Below, in pieces: positions 19,697 through 27,333 of a stretch of DNA of 64,000 nucleotides; positions within the stretch are counted from its first letter, which is position 1, and the number at the start of each line of letters is the position of its first letter. The stretch is from Mogibacterium sp. GTDB lineage: Bacteria; Bacillota; Clostridia; Peptostreptococcales; Anaerovoracaceae. The stretch lies in assembly GCA_017433975.1 (NCBI GenBank), contig JAFRGD010000008.1, forward strand, positions 48,424 through 112,423, read 5' to 3'. Position numbers and translations under genes: made by a program. The notes under the pieces were generated by a model. That model did no database searches. It saw nothing but the letters and a program-made list of their open reading frames with translations, and had not been told where the DNA came from.

Positions 19697-21255
19697 TGAC
19701 CCGGCCGGCGGCCCGTACCGCAGGATTTTTCAGATCGCTATTCTTCGCAATAGCGATCGCTTTCTTGTGCGCGGGGCTGCTCTCCGGCTGCACCCGCAAA
19801 TACGACGAGAGCGACGTCAGGGCTTACATCGAAGAGACCCTCGGGATCGAGGAATACCGGATCGTCGAAGGACCGGTCGTTCACGAGGACAGCGACGGCT
19901 ACGAGGACCAGTGGTGGACGGTCGAGACGTATTATAATGACCTGGGCAGCAGGATCACGTTCCACGTCATCAACGATTACCACTATAGCATGGAATGGGT
20001 GACGAACGGCCTGACCGACGACCTGGACACGTCGCTGTTCGAGTGGGTCACGGAGCACTACCGCTTCACCGGGGCGCTGCAGCCGGCGATGAACGAGGAG
20101 GCGGACGTTCCGATGCTGGGGTACTTCGCTTACGAGATCACCGGGCGAGGCGACTTTGACGCGTCCGCCGACGAGGCCGCGGCGCTCGCGGCCTTCCTTG
20201 ACCGCTATCCGACCCTCGCAAATCAATACTATACAATACGTTATTCGGTTCGGATCGAGACTGTCGCGGACGAGCGGTTGGCCAACAAGTATTACTGGCT
20301 TTCTTTCACGCCGGGGGAATCGTCGGAGGACCTGCGCGGGGCGCTGAATTACGTCGGCCCGCGCCACTACGACCACGGCCCGGTGTACCGGTATCTCTCG
20401 GACTGCCTCGAGAACGGGATTCTGAACCGGACGGCGGACTTCTCCGACGAGGAGATCCTCCGGATCGCGGAGGAGACCGACCTCAAGGAGGTCGTCACGG
20501 TGGACGGTCAGGTCGTCTGCCGCGGCACGGTATACTATAACAACAAGACAAGCATCTCCTACGGCAGCCTGTATCAACTGCTGCGCGCCACGGGCTTTGT
20601 CGTACAGGGCGACTGGCAGCACTTCTCCTTTGTCGGCGTGGACGGCGTGGCGTACGAGATCGGCTACGACGCGCCGATCGAAGGCGCGAACCCGTACGTC
20701 CCGGTCGAAACGGCTTCGGCGATGCTCGGGTTTGAGGTCGATAACGGCTTCCCGGACGTGGAGGCGGTGATTCCGGAGGAGGTATTCCGGGCCTACGGCG
20801 TGGAGCCGGAAGCGTTCAAGCACACCATCATGACGCTGGGCGACGAATACTACCGCGAAATTTATACCGAAGACGGCGACATCGTGATCAAGGGAAAACA
20901 GCGCGAGTTCAACAAGCTGATTCTGTACTATCAGGACAAGACGAAGGCCCTCTCGGAGGAGCTTTGCAAGACCGATCCATATTTCTGGGCGGTGCCGTTG
21001 TACTCGAGGCGGTCCTACAGCGGCATCATGTTCCGCTTCTCGGAGGATAGCGTGATCGACCCGCGCAAAGCGGAGTACCGGGATCGGCTGAACGAGATCG
21101 TCTTCCTGACCATGGTGTGCCAGATTCTGGATAATGACATCACAAACGACGACATCATTTTCACCGTCGAATACGCGGTGTACCGGGACGGGGAGACGGA
21201 GACGGTCGCGACCGAAGAACTCAAGTTGGGCAATGCACCGGGTTACCGGTATTGA
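19696..21255 (+). CDS. Predicted lipoprotein of unknown function
   Basis: 519-residue exported protein. The N-terminal signal has a basic start and a hydrophobic core (about 10-28) and ends in the lipobox LLSGC, with lipidated Cys at residue 32, so it should be anchored on the outer face of the membrane. The mature part is acidic, rich in Tyr, Asp and Glu. I recognise no domain. Its ATG overlaps the guaB stop, and the UGA-containing small gene starts 9 bp after it, so these genes form one transcription unit. Function unknown. Confidence 0.8.
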   Translation: MTRPAARTAGFFRSLFFAIAIAFLCAGLLSGCTRKYDESDVRAYIEETLGIEEYRIVEGPVVHEDSDGYEDQWWTVETYYNDLGSRITFHVINDYHYSMEWVTNGLTDDLDTSLFEWVTEHYRFTGALQPAMNEEADVPMLGYFAYEITGRGDFDASADEAAALAAFLDRYPTLANQYYTIRYSVRIETVADERLANKYYWLSFTPGESSEDLRGALNYVGPRHYDHGPVYRYLSDCLENGILNRTADFSDEEILRIAEETDLKEVVTVDGQVVCRGTVYYNNKTSISYGSLYQLLRATGFVVQGDWQHFSFVGVDGVAYEIGYDAPIEGANPYVPVETASAMLGFEVDNGFPDVEAVIPEEVFRAYGVEPEAFKHTIMTLGDEYYREIYTEDGDIVIKGKQREFNKLILYYQDKTKALSEELCKTDPYFWAVPLYSRRSYSGIMFRFSEDSVIDPRKAEYRDRLNEIVFLTMVCQILDNDITNDDIIFTVEYAVYRDGETETVATEELKLGNAPGYRY

Positions 21256-21264
21256 GGAGTATCG

Positions 21265-21570
21265 ATGGTACAGTTGAACGAGAACGCAATCGAATACATG
21301 AAGAAGCTCGGCTTCACGGACGTCGTCCTGTCCGTCGACGAGTTCACCAGCTGATGCGCTCCTCCCAGACGGGAGATGTCAGTAGGTTTTGCTGACAAGG
21401 ACACGACTGCACAGTATTATCAGGAACGGGGCTACATCGTCGACGCGACCGAGATCGGCCGCGCGTACTACCCGTCGGAGCACGTCCGGATCACCGGGGA
21501 CATCCGCGTCCGGTATGAGGTGCTCCCGTGGGTGAGCCGCTTTGAAGTGGATGGGATCCAACCGGAATGA
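21265..21570 (+). CDS. Small selenoprotein candidate (in-frame UGA at 21352-21354, Sec-Cys motif)
   Basis: Two ORF pieces in one frame are separated by a single TGA. Reading it as selenocysteine gives 101 residues: 29 residues, Sec30, Cys31, then APPRREMSVGFADKD and on to DGIQPE. GAGGAG lies 5 nt before the ATG. The real stop TGA (21568-21570) overlaps the Nudix start as ATGA, so full-length translation fits the operon. A SECIS-like hairpin follows the UGA. The sequence recalls small HesB-like proteins that have CC or UC at this position; this is from memory. Function is unknown, possibly redox or metal related. The alternative is a nonsense mutation, but the intact downstream frame and the hairpin argue against it. 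Confidence 0.75.
21377..21397 (+). promoter_or_regulatory. Predicted bacterial SECIS element
   Basis: Eight base pairs, TGTCAGTA with TGCTGACA (one T-G wobble), enclose a GGTTT apical loop at 21385-21389. The loop begins 30 nt after the UGA and its first two bases are G. Bacterial SECIS hairpins characteristically have a short apical loop with G in the first two positions about 16-37 nt downstream of the UGA. A second small hairpin (CTCCC/GGGAG, 21362-21375) sits between and may stack below it. The element is read through as coding sequence. Confidence 0.65.
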
Positions 21571-22088
21571 TTACGTTAAGCACGCTATGCTATCTTGAAC
21601 ACGACGGGTGCTACCTGATGCTGCACCGCGTGACCAAACAAAACGATCTGAACGGCGGCAAGTGGATCGGCGTGGGCGGCCGCTTTGAGGCGGGCGAGAG
21701 CCCGGAGGACTGCCTGCAGCGGGAGGTCCGCGAGGAGACCGGCTGGTCGCTTAGGTCGTGGCGGTTCCGGGGCATCGTGACGTTCCTGTACGGCGACGTC
21801 ACGGAGTACATGCACCTGTTCACGTCGGACGACTTCATCACGGAGCAGGGCCGGGCCGCGCGCGACTCCGGCGGCTGCGCGATTCCGGTGCCGGCGTGCG
21901 ACGAAGGCGTGTTGGAGTGGGTCCCGGTCAAACAGGTCCCGAATCTGGAGCTGTGGGAAGGCGACCGGATCTTCCTCAGCCTGCTGCGCACCTGGGACGC
22001 GTTCTTCTCGCTGAAGCTCGTCTATGACACGGACGGAAACCTGATTGACGCGGTCCTGAACGGAAACAAGATCGTCCTACAAGGATAA
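21567..22088 (+). CDS. Nudix hydrolase (MutT/8-oxo-dGTP diphosphatase-like)
   Basis: 173-residue cytoplasmic pyrophosphohydrolase. The Nudix box is complete at residues 38-60: GRFEAGESPEDCLQ followed by REVREETGW, with the metal-binding REVREE. The N-terminus MITLSTLCYLEHDGCYLMLHRV and the segment GKWIGVGG are typical of MutT-like 8-oxo-(d)GTP hydrolases. Its ATG overlaps the stop of the small selenoprotein gene by 4 bp, showing translational coupling. The true nucleotide substrate is not certain. Confidence 0.88.
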   Translation: MITLSTLCYLEHDGCYLMLHRVTKQNDLNGGKWIGVGGRFEAGESPEDCLQREVREETGWSLRSWRFRGIVTFLYGDVTEYMHLFTSDDFITEQGRAARDSGGCAIPVPACDEGVLEWVPVKQVPNLELWEGDRIFLSLLRTWDAFFSLKLVYDTDGNLIDAVLNGNKIVLQG

Positions 22089-22118
22089 GTATATAGGTTA
22101 AGAAAGGGGTATATCACT

Positions 22119-22724
22119 ATGAGTGAAATCAAAATCGACCCGTCGAGGTCCGTACTGCTGATGATCGACATGGAGCGCGGCTTCGTGGACCCGGAAGCGG
22201 CGCTTTGCGTCAAGGGGGCTGCCGCGACCGTTCCGATGTGCAACAAGATGACGATGGAAGCCCGCAAGCTCGGGATCAAGATCATCTGGGTCAAGCGCGA
22301 GTACGCGGAGGACTTCTCCGACGTGGAGATCCCGCGCAGGAAATTCCTCGAGTCGCTCGGCCTGCAGGGAGGCGTGATGTCGCCGGGCTCGACCGGCGTG
22401 AACAGCGTGGAGGAGCCGGTCGGTCTGGTGCGGCTGCCGGACGAGCACGTCCTGATCAAGCCGCGGTACTCCGCGTTTTTCAACACGTACCTGAATGAGA
22501 CGCTGATCATGCAGTACATCAACACCGTCCTGATTGCCGGCACCACAACGCCGAACTGCATCCGGACGACCTGCTACGACGCGATTTCGTACGACTTCCG
22601 CCCGATCATCCTGGAGCAGTGCACGTCGTCCGCCACGGACGAGATCCAGCGCGCCAACATCGAGGACATGGCGCGCGTCGGCGCCGAAATCTACTACGGC
22701 GATACGTTGTACGATCTGGTATAA
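22119..22724 (+). CDS. Isochorismatase-family cysteine hydrolase
   Basis: 201-residue hydrolase of the isochorismatase/nicotinamidase superfamily. The catalytic triad can be placed: Asp in LLMIDMERGF (about residue 17), Lys in the central LIKPRYSAF segment, and Cys in GTTTPNCIRTT (about residue 147). The family acts on amides or vinyl ethers, and the substrate cannot be predicted here. GAAAGGGG precedes the ATG, 30 bp after the Nudix gene, so it is probably the last gene of the guaB unit. A terminator follows. Confidence 0.87.
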   Translation: MSEIKIDPSRSVLLMIDMERGFVDPEAALCVKGAAATVPMCNKMTMEARKLGIKIIWVKREYAEDFSDVEIPRRKFLESLGLQGGVMSPGSTGVNSVEEPVGLVRLPDEHVLIKPRYSAFFNTYLNETLIMQYINTVLIAGTTTPNCIRTTCYDAISYDFRPIILEQCTSSATDEIQRANIEDMARVGAEIYYGDTLYDLV

Positions 22725-22743
22725 AAACGATTAATAAAAAAGA

Positions 22744-22772
22744 GGGGCGCACCTTGACGGTGCGTCCCTTTT
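22744..22772. terminator. Rho-independent terminator, probably bidirectional
   Basis: GGGGCGCACC pairs with GGTGCGTCCC (10 bp, one wobble) around a 5-nt loop, with a T tract downstream on the + strand and an A tract upstream that serves the - strand. It separates the isochorismatase gene from glgP. Confidence 0.9.
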
Positions 22773-22784
22773 GCTGTCTTGTCA

Positions 22785-25223
22785 TTACCGCCGGATAACC
22801 GGTTTGGTGTTCCAGACGTACTCCGCGTAGTCCTTGATTGACCGGTCGGCCGCGAACCGTGCGGCGCCGGCGACGTTGACGACGGACATTGCGTTCCAGC
22901 GGCGGCGGTCTTCGTACGCCGCGGTGATCTCGTCGTGCGCGCGCATGTAATCCCGGAAGTCCATGAGGCACATGTACGGATCGGCGATGCTGTAGGTGCC
23001 GCGGAGGAGGTAGTCCTTGATGCTCTCGAAGCTCATGCCCGCGAAGCCGTGCCCCAGGCGGTCGACGACGGAGCGGATTATGTCGTCCGTCTCATAGAGA
23101 TGACGCGCGTTGTAGCCCGCAGCGAGGTTGTTCCGGACCTGTTCGGTCGTCTGGCCGAAGATGAAGATGTTGTCGTCGCCGACGGCTTCCTTGATCTCGA
23201 TGTTGGCGCCGTCCAGCGTACCTACGGTGATCGCGCCGTTGATCATCATCTTCATGTTGCCGGTGCCGCTGGCTTCTTTGCCCGCGAGCGAGATCTGTTC
23301 AGACACCTCAGCGGACGGGAGCAGGTGCTCCGCGATGGTCACGCCGTAGTTCTCGAGGAAGACGACCTTGAGCTTGCCGGCAACGGCCGGATCCCTGTCG
23401 ATCTCCTCCGCGAGCTTGCAGATGAGCCGGATAATCTCCTTGGCGTGGATGTAGCTCGGCGCTGCCTTTGCCGCGAAGAGATAGGTCTCCGGGCGGATGT
23501 CCATGTTCGGATTGTCCTTGAGCATCTGATACCGCTGGATGATTCGGAGGACGTTGAGCAGCTGGCGTTTGTACTCGTGGAGGCGCTTGGCCTGCACGAT
23601 GAATACGGAGTCCGGGTCGAGCCGGGCGCCCTGCGTGCGGAGCGCCATGTCGGACAGCCGCGCTTTGTTGGTGCGCTTGATGTTGTTGAGCGCGTCGAGG
23701 ACGGTCGGGTCGGCCTTGAAGTCCGCGAAGTCGGCCAGCCGCTCCGCGTGGAGCTTGAAGCTCGGGCCGATGCACTCGGTGATCAGGCCGGAGAGCTCCG
23801 GGTTGGACTGGCAGAGCCATCTGCGGTATGCGATGCCGTTGGTCACGTTGGTGAATTTTTCCGGCGTGTAAGCGCTGTAGTCGCGGAACAGGTCGTCCCG
23901 GATGATGTCGGAGTGCAGCGCGGAGACGCCGTTCACCTTGTGCGACCCGAGGACGGACAGGTTGGCCATGCGGACCTGTCCGTCGCCGAGGACGAGCAGG
24001 TGGGAGACCTTGTCGCGGTCGCCCGGATAAGCCATGTTGAGTTCCGCCTTAAAGCGTTTATCGATCTCGCGCAGGATCGAATAGACGCGCGGCAGCATCG
24101 AGCGGACGAGTCCTTCGTTCCACTTCTCGAGCGCCTCGGCGAGGATCGTGTGGTTGGTGTACGAAACGCTGTTCCGGACGCGCTCCCACGCGTAATCCCA
24201 CGAGCAGCCGTAGTCGTCCATGAAGATCCTCATGAGCTCCGGAACGACCAGGGCAGGGTGGGTGTCGTTGATGTGAATGACGGTCTTCTCGTGGAAGTTG
24301 TCCAGCGTTCCGTACAGGCGGAACTGGTTGCGGACGATGTTCTGGCACGAGGCGGAGACCATGAAATACTGTTGCTTGAGCCTGAGCTCCTTGCCCTCTT
24401 CGATGTTGTCTGCAGGGTAGAGGACGCGCGTGATGGTCTCAGCGCGGTTGTTCCGCTGGGCGACCATGGTGAAGTCGCCGCTGTTGAACGCGGCCATGTC
24501 GAAGCCCTCATAGTCGCGGGCCTTCCAGAGTCGCAGGACGTTGACCGCCGGCGTGTCGGCGCCGGAGATGTACATCTCGTACGGGACCGCCTCGACGACC
24601 TGCTGGTTCTTGAGCGAGTATTTCATGCCTTCCCAGGTCCATTCTTCCTTATAGTCGCCGTAGAAGGAGACCAGGAAGGAGTCGTCCGGGTGCGCGTCGA
24701 GCCAGACGCGGCCGCCCGGCAGCCAGTTGTCCGGGAGCTCGGCCTGCCAGCCGTCGATGATCTTTTGCTTGAAGAGGCCGTATTCGTACAGCAGGGAATA
24801 CCCCGTCGCGTCGTAACCGAGCGTGGTCAGGGCGTCCATGAAGCACGCGGCGAGGCGGCCGAGGCCGCCGTTCCCGAGGCCGGCGTCCGGTTCCTCGTTG
24901 AAGAGGTCCTGGGTCGTCATCCAGCGCTCAGAGACGATGTCCGAGATCATCTCGGTCATCCCGAGGTTATAAAGATTATTCTTTAACGACTGCCCCATCA
25001 GAAATTCCATGCAGATGTAGCAGACTTTTTTGACTTCCGGATTATTCTTTTCCAGCCGGGATTTGAGGCGGTTGAACCGGACCCGGCGGTTGATCAGCTC
25101 GGCGTTTACGACCGTCGCGACCGCTTTGTACATCTCCGCCGCCGTGGCGTGGTCAAAGTCGGTGTGGAGCGTGTGCTCGAGGTAGATCTCCATCTGTTCC
25201 TTGATCGCTTGTTTGTCTAACAT
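22785..25223 (-). CDS. glgP: Glycogen/starch/alpha-glucan phosphorylase
   Basis: GT35 phosphorylase of 812 residues that releases glucose-1-phosphate from alpha-1,4-glucans; cytoplasmic, PLP dependent. The PLP-lysine region EASGTGNMKMMINGA is present, as are GNGGLGRLAACFMD near the N-terminus and HINDTHPALVVPELMRI. AGGAGG lies 5 nt before the ATG and a consensus promoter precedes it. It stands alone here with no other glg gene nearby. A long opposite-strand ORF inside it is a GC-driven shadow. Confidence 0.97.
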   Translation of the reverse strand: MLDKQAIKEQMEIYLEHTLHTDFDHATAAEMYKAVATVVNAELINRRVRFNRLKSRLEKNNPEVKKVCYICMEFLMGQSLKNNLYNLGMTEMISDIVSERWMTTQDLFNEEPDAGLGNGGLGRLAACFMDALTTLGYDATGYSLLYEYGLFKQKIIDGWQAELPDNWLPGGRVWLDAHPDDSFLVSFYGDYKEEWTWEGMKYSLKNQQVVEAVPYEMYISGADTPAVNVLRLWKARDYEGFDMAAFNSGDFTMVAQRNNRAETITRVLYPADNIEEGKELRLKQQYFMVSASCQNIVRNQFRLYGTLDNFHEKTVIHINDTHPALVVPELMRIFMDDYGCSWDYAWERVRNSVSYTNHTILAEALEKWNEGLVRSMLPRVYSILREIDKRFKAELNMAYPGDRDKVSHLLVLGDGQVRMANLSVLGSHKVNGVSALHSDIIRDDLFRDYSAYTPEKFTNVTNGIAYRRWLCQSNPELSGLITECIGPSFKLHAERLADFADFKADPTVLDALNNIKRTNKARLSDMALRTQGARLDPDSVFIVQAKRLHEYKRQLLNVLRIIQRYQMLKDNPNMDIRPETYLFAAKAAPSYIHAKEIIRLICKLAEEIDRDPAVAGKLKVVFLENYGVTIAEHLLPSAEVSEQISLAGKEASGTGNMKMMINGAITVGTLDGANIEIKEAVGDDNIFIFGQTTEQVRNNLAAGYNARHLYETDDIIRSVVDRLGHGFAGMSFESIKDYLLRGTYSIADPYMCLMDFRDYMRAHDEITAAYEDRRRWNAMSVVNVAGAARFAADRSIKDYAEYVWNTKPVIRR

Positions 25224-25252
25224 AATGTCCTCCTAAAATGACTACGTCAAAA

Positions 25253-25281
25253 AGTATACCATTTTAGGCGCCCATCTACAA
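25253..25281 (-). promoter_or_regulatory. Sigma-A-type promoter of glgP
   Basis: On the - strand, TTGTAG (25276-25281) and TATACT (25253-25258) are separated by exactly 17 bp, ending about 30 bp before the glgP ATG. Confidence 0.7.
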
Positions 25282-25311
25282 GAAAAGAGATGAAAAAGTC
25301 TGAAAAATGCG

Positions 25312-25317
25312 TATAAT
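25312..25317 (+). promoter_or_regulatory. -10 box of a possible leaderless promoter for the HD-domain gene
   Basis: TATAAT ends 6 nt before the ATG at 25324, so a start site 7 nt downstream would be the A of the start codon. No Shine-Dalgarno sequence is seen. The -35 region is poor. Confidence 0.45.
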
Positions 25318-25323
25318 CAAAGT

Positions 25324-25833
25324 ATGATTACCAAAGAAATCCAGGAGCAGATGTTTGACGAATACAAGACGCCGGAGCACGTCCGGCGGCATTGCAACGC
25401 CGTGACCGAGACGGCGCTGCGGATTGGCCGTGCGCTGAACGCGGCCGGGTACCATCTGGACCTGGATCTGATCGAGGGCGCGGCGCGGGTGCACGACGTG
25501 TGCAGGACAGCGGAACAACATGCGACAGTCGGCGCGGAGTTTCTGATCGCACACGGATATCCCGCGGAAGCGGAACTGGTGCGCGGTCACATGACGCACT
25601 TTTTTGACCCGGTGCCGGAGATCAAAGAACTGGACGTCCTGTGCCTCGCGGACCGGGTGGTCAAGGAGGACCAGTACGTCGGAATCGAAGAAAGGATGAA
25701 ATACCTCCTCGCCAAGCCGAACGTCACGCCGGAGTGGGCGGACCGCATCCGGCAGGCGATGGAGATGACGCAGGTCTACATCAACGAGATCGAAGCCGTC
25801 ATCGGGACGGCGTTCGACGATCTGCTGAAATAA
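25324..25833 (+). CDS. HD-domain phosphohydrolase-like protein
   Basis: 169-residue helical protein. The HD signature is present: an early His (EHVRRHC, about 19-23), the HD pair in ARVHDVCR (about 58-59), further His in EQHATVG, and an Asp in LCLADRVV. These are the metal ligands of the HD superfamily, which hydrolyses phosphate esters and nucleotides. The substrate is unknown. It is divergent from glgP and may be translated from a leaderless transcript. The repeat hairpin beginning 14 bp after its stop may act as its terminator. Confidence 0.8.
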   Translation: MITKEIQEQMFDEYKTPEHVRRHCNAVTETALRIGRALNAAGYHLDLDLIEGAARVHDVCRTAEQHATVGAEFLIAHGYPAEAELVRGHMTHFFDPVPEIKELDVLCLADRVVKEDQYVGIEERMKYLLAKPNVTPEWADRIRQAMEMTQVYINEIEAVIGTAFDDLLK

Positions 25834-25846
25834 CAAATTAGCAAAT

Positions 25847-25938
25847 AACGCGGCAGAGCAATGGTCCTCCGTCGCTCGGCCTTGCGGCCGTCGCGCCGAG
25901 AGCCGACCGCTTCCTACGGACCATTGCTCTGCCGCGTT
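25847..25938. repeat. Long-hairpin repeat element, copy 1 (complete)
   Basis: Perfect 21-bp arms at 25847-25867 and 25918-25938 flank a structured centre: a GGCC-TTGC-GGCC mini-hairpin and a 22-nt core at 25890-25911 (core reads GTCGCGCCGAGAGCC then GACCGCT). The same core recurs near 26005, 28705 and 47419 with different outer arms. It lies between the convergent HD gene and mnmA and may act as terminator, but the conserved core and long arms go beyond a terminator's needs. Confidence 0.85.
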
Positions 25939-25993
25939 TTGTAATTGTTTCAGAAGATCGTATCGCCGGTAGCGATGCGCCTTCGTTCGCGGA

Positions 25994-26075
25994 GCCTTGC
26001 GGCCGTCGCGCCGAGAGCCGACCGCTTCCTACGGACCATTGCTCTGCCGCGTTTTGTAATTGTTTCAGACGATCG
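25994..26075. repeat. Partial tandem copy of the hairpin element (right half)
   Basis: Bases 25994-26069 are identical to 25879-25954 (76 of 76 by reading), an offset of 115 bp, and five more bases match after one mismatch. The left outer arm is missing, so this copy cannot form the full hairpin. Degenerate copies of the last codons of mnmA are part of the repeating unit. Confidence 0.85.
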
Positions 26076-26108
26076 CGCCGCCGGTAACGATGAGCCTTCG
26101 CCCTTGTT

Positions 26109-27182
26109 TCAGACGATGGTTCCGCCGCCGATGACGACGTCGCCGTCGTAGAGGACGACGGACTGGCCGCGCGTGACGGCGCGTTGCGGCTCATCAAATA
26201 TGACTTTTACCGTGTCCCGGCCGGTCGGAATGACCGTCGCCGGGGCTTCTTTATGTTTGTAGCGGATCCGTGCGGAAGCGCGGAGGTCCGACGACGGGAC
26301 GTCGCAGGCGATCCAGTTGAAGTCCGCCGCGGTCAGTTCCCGCGTGAAAAGGTCCGCGTTGTCCGCGAGCACCACGCGGTTGTTGACGGTGTCGATCTCC
26401 GACACGTACATCGGCTTCTTGAGTGCCAGGCCGAGGCCCTTGCGCTGGCCGATCGTGTAGTGGATGATTCCCTTGTGGGTCCCGAGGACGGTCCCGTCCA
26501 GGCCGACGAAGTCCCCCGGCGGATACTCGTGTCCGGTGTAATTCCGGATGAAGCCGGCGTAGTCGCCGTCCGGCACAAAGCAGATGTCCTGGCTTTCCCC
26601 CTTATAGGCGGTGACCAGCCCGAGGTCCTCTGCGAGGGCGCGGACCTCCTGTTTGGTCATGCCGCCGAGCGGAAAGAGGGTGCGGGCGAGCTGCTCCTGG
26701 GTGAGGGAGTAGAGGACGTAACTCTGGTCTTTGCTGAGGTCGGCCGCTTTGCGGAGGAGGTACCGGCCGGCGCCGGTGTCCCGCTCGATCCGCGCATAGT
26801 GGCCTGTCGCGATGCAATCCATTCCGATCTCCTGCCCGCAGGTATACAACTGTTCAAATTTGAGGTAGCGGTTACACTCGATGCACGGGTTTGGCGTGCG
26901 GCCCGCTTCGTAGGCCGCAATAAAGCGGTCGATGACCTCCCGGCGGAAGTCCGCGCGGAAGTCAAAGACGAGGAAATAGATGCCGAGCCGGTTCGCGACC
27001 GCGCAGGCGTCCTCGATGCTGGAGAGGCTGCAGCAGGTCTTGTCGGACGGAAGGCCGATCGTCTCGTTGTCAAACAGGCGCATGGTGGCGCCTGTCGTCT
27101 CGTACCCGGCTTCGCGGACCAGGTAAGCAGCGACGCTCGAATCGACCCCGCCGCTCATCGCGACCAGGGCTTTTCTATTCAT
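26109..27182 (-). CDS. mnmA: tRNA-specific 2-thiouridylase MnmA
   Basis: Thiolates U34 of tRNA-Lys, -Glu and -Gln in the cytoplasm. The 357-residue reading starts MNRKALVAMSGGVDSSVAAY, with the PP-loop SGGVDSS. Catalytic cysteines sit in PSDKTCCSLSSIED and GESQDICFV. ATGHYARIE and TIGQRKGLG are family motifs. An in-frame ATG 27 bp upstream is an alternative start; neither has a clear ribosome binding site. A TATAAT lies just upstream on the - strand. The last codons (GGGTIV, stop) are followed by two degenerate copies of the gene end. Confidence 0.95.
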   Translation of the reverse strand: MNRKALVAMSGGVDSSVAAYLVREAGYETTGATMRLFDNETIGLPSDKTCCSLSSIEDACAVANRLGIYFLVFDFRADFRREVIDRFIAAYEAGRTPNPCIECNRYLKFEQLYTCGQEIGMDCIATGHYARIERDTGAGRYLLRKAADLSKDQSYVLYSLTQEQLARTLFPLGGMTKQEVRALAEDLGLVTAYKGESQDICFVPDGDYAGFIRNYTGHEYPPGDFVGLDGTVLGTHKGIIHYTIGQRKGLGLALKKPMYVSEIDTVNNRVVLADNADLFTRELTAADFNWIACDVPSSDLRASARIRYKHKEAPATVIPTGRDTVKVIFDEPQRAVTRGQSVVLYDGDVVIGGGTIV

Positions 27183-27227
27183 AATGCATGTCATTTCGTT
27201 TCGTTCCATGGCGTCATTATAACACAA

Positions 27228-27289
27228 AAGTGTATCAAAATAACCTGAGAATCGCAGGTTGCGTGAAATGACCGGGGTGTGATACACTT
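27228..27289. promoter_or_regulatory. Nested inverted repeats in the mnmA / acetyltransferase divergent region
   Basis: AAGTGTATCA (27228-27237) and TGATACACTT (27280-27289) are exact inverted copies. A smaller dyad AACCTG/CAGGTT (27242-27260) lies between. A - strand TATAAT for mnmA abuts the left arm. This could be an operator acting on both divergent genes. Confidence 0.4.
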
Positions 27290-27333
27290 GATGCATATTA
27301 TTACGGTCCGATCTGGAGAATGGGAGAGGGGCA

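Noticed and set aside
21265..21354. 29-residue peptide ending at the TGA, i.e. a pseudogene or leader peptide
   Set aside because: The frame continues cleanly to a stop overlapping the Nudix start, and a SECIS-like hairpin follows; selenocysteine reading explains more. Not fully excluded.
22935..24986. 683-codon open frame on the + strand
   Set aside because: Antisense to glgP, which is full length with its PLP motif and a consensus promoter.
25847..26075. CRISPR-like array
   Set aside because: Only one and a half long repeat units with internal structure and gene-end copies; no regular short repeats or unique spacers, and no cas genes.
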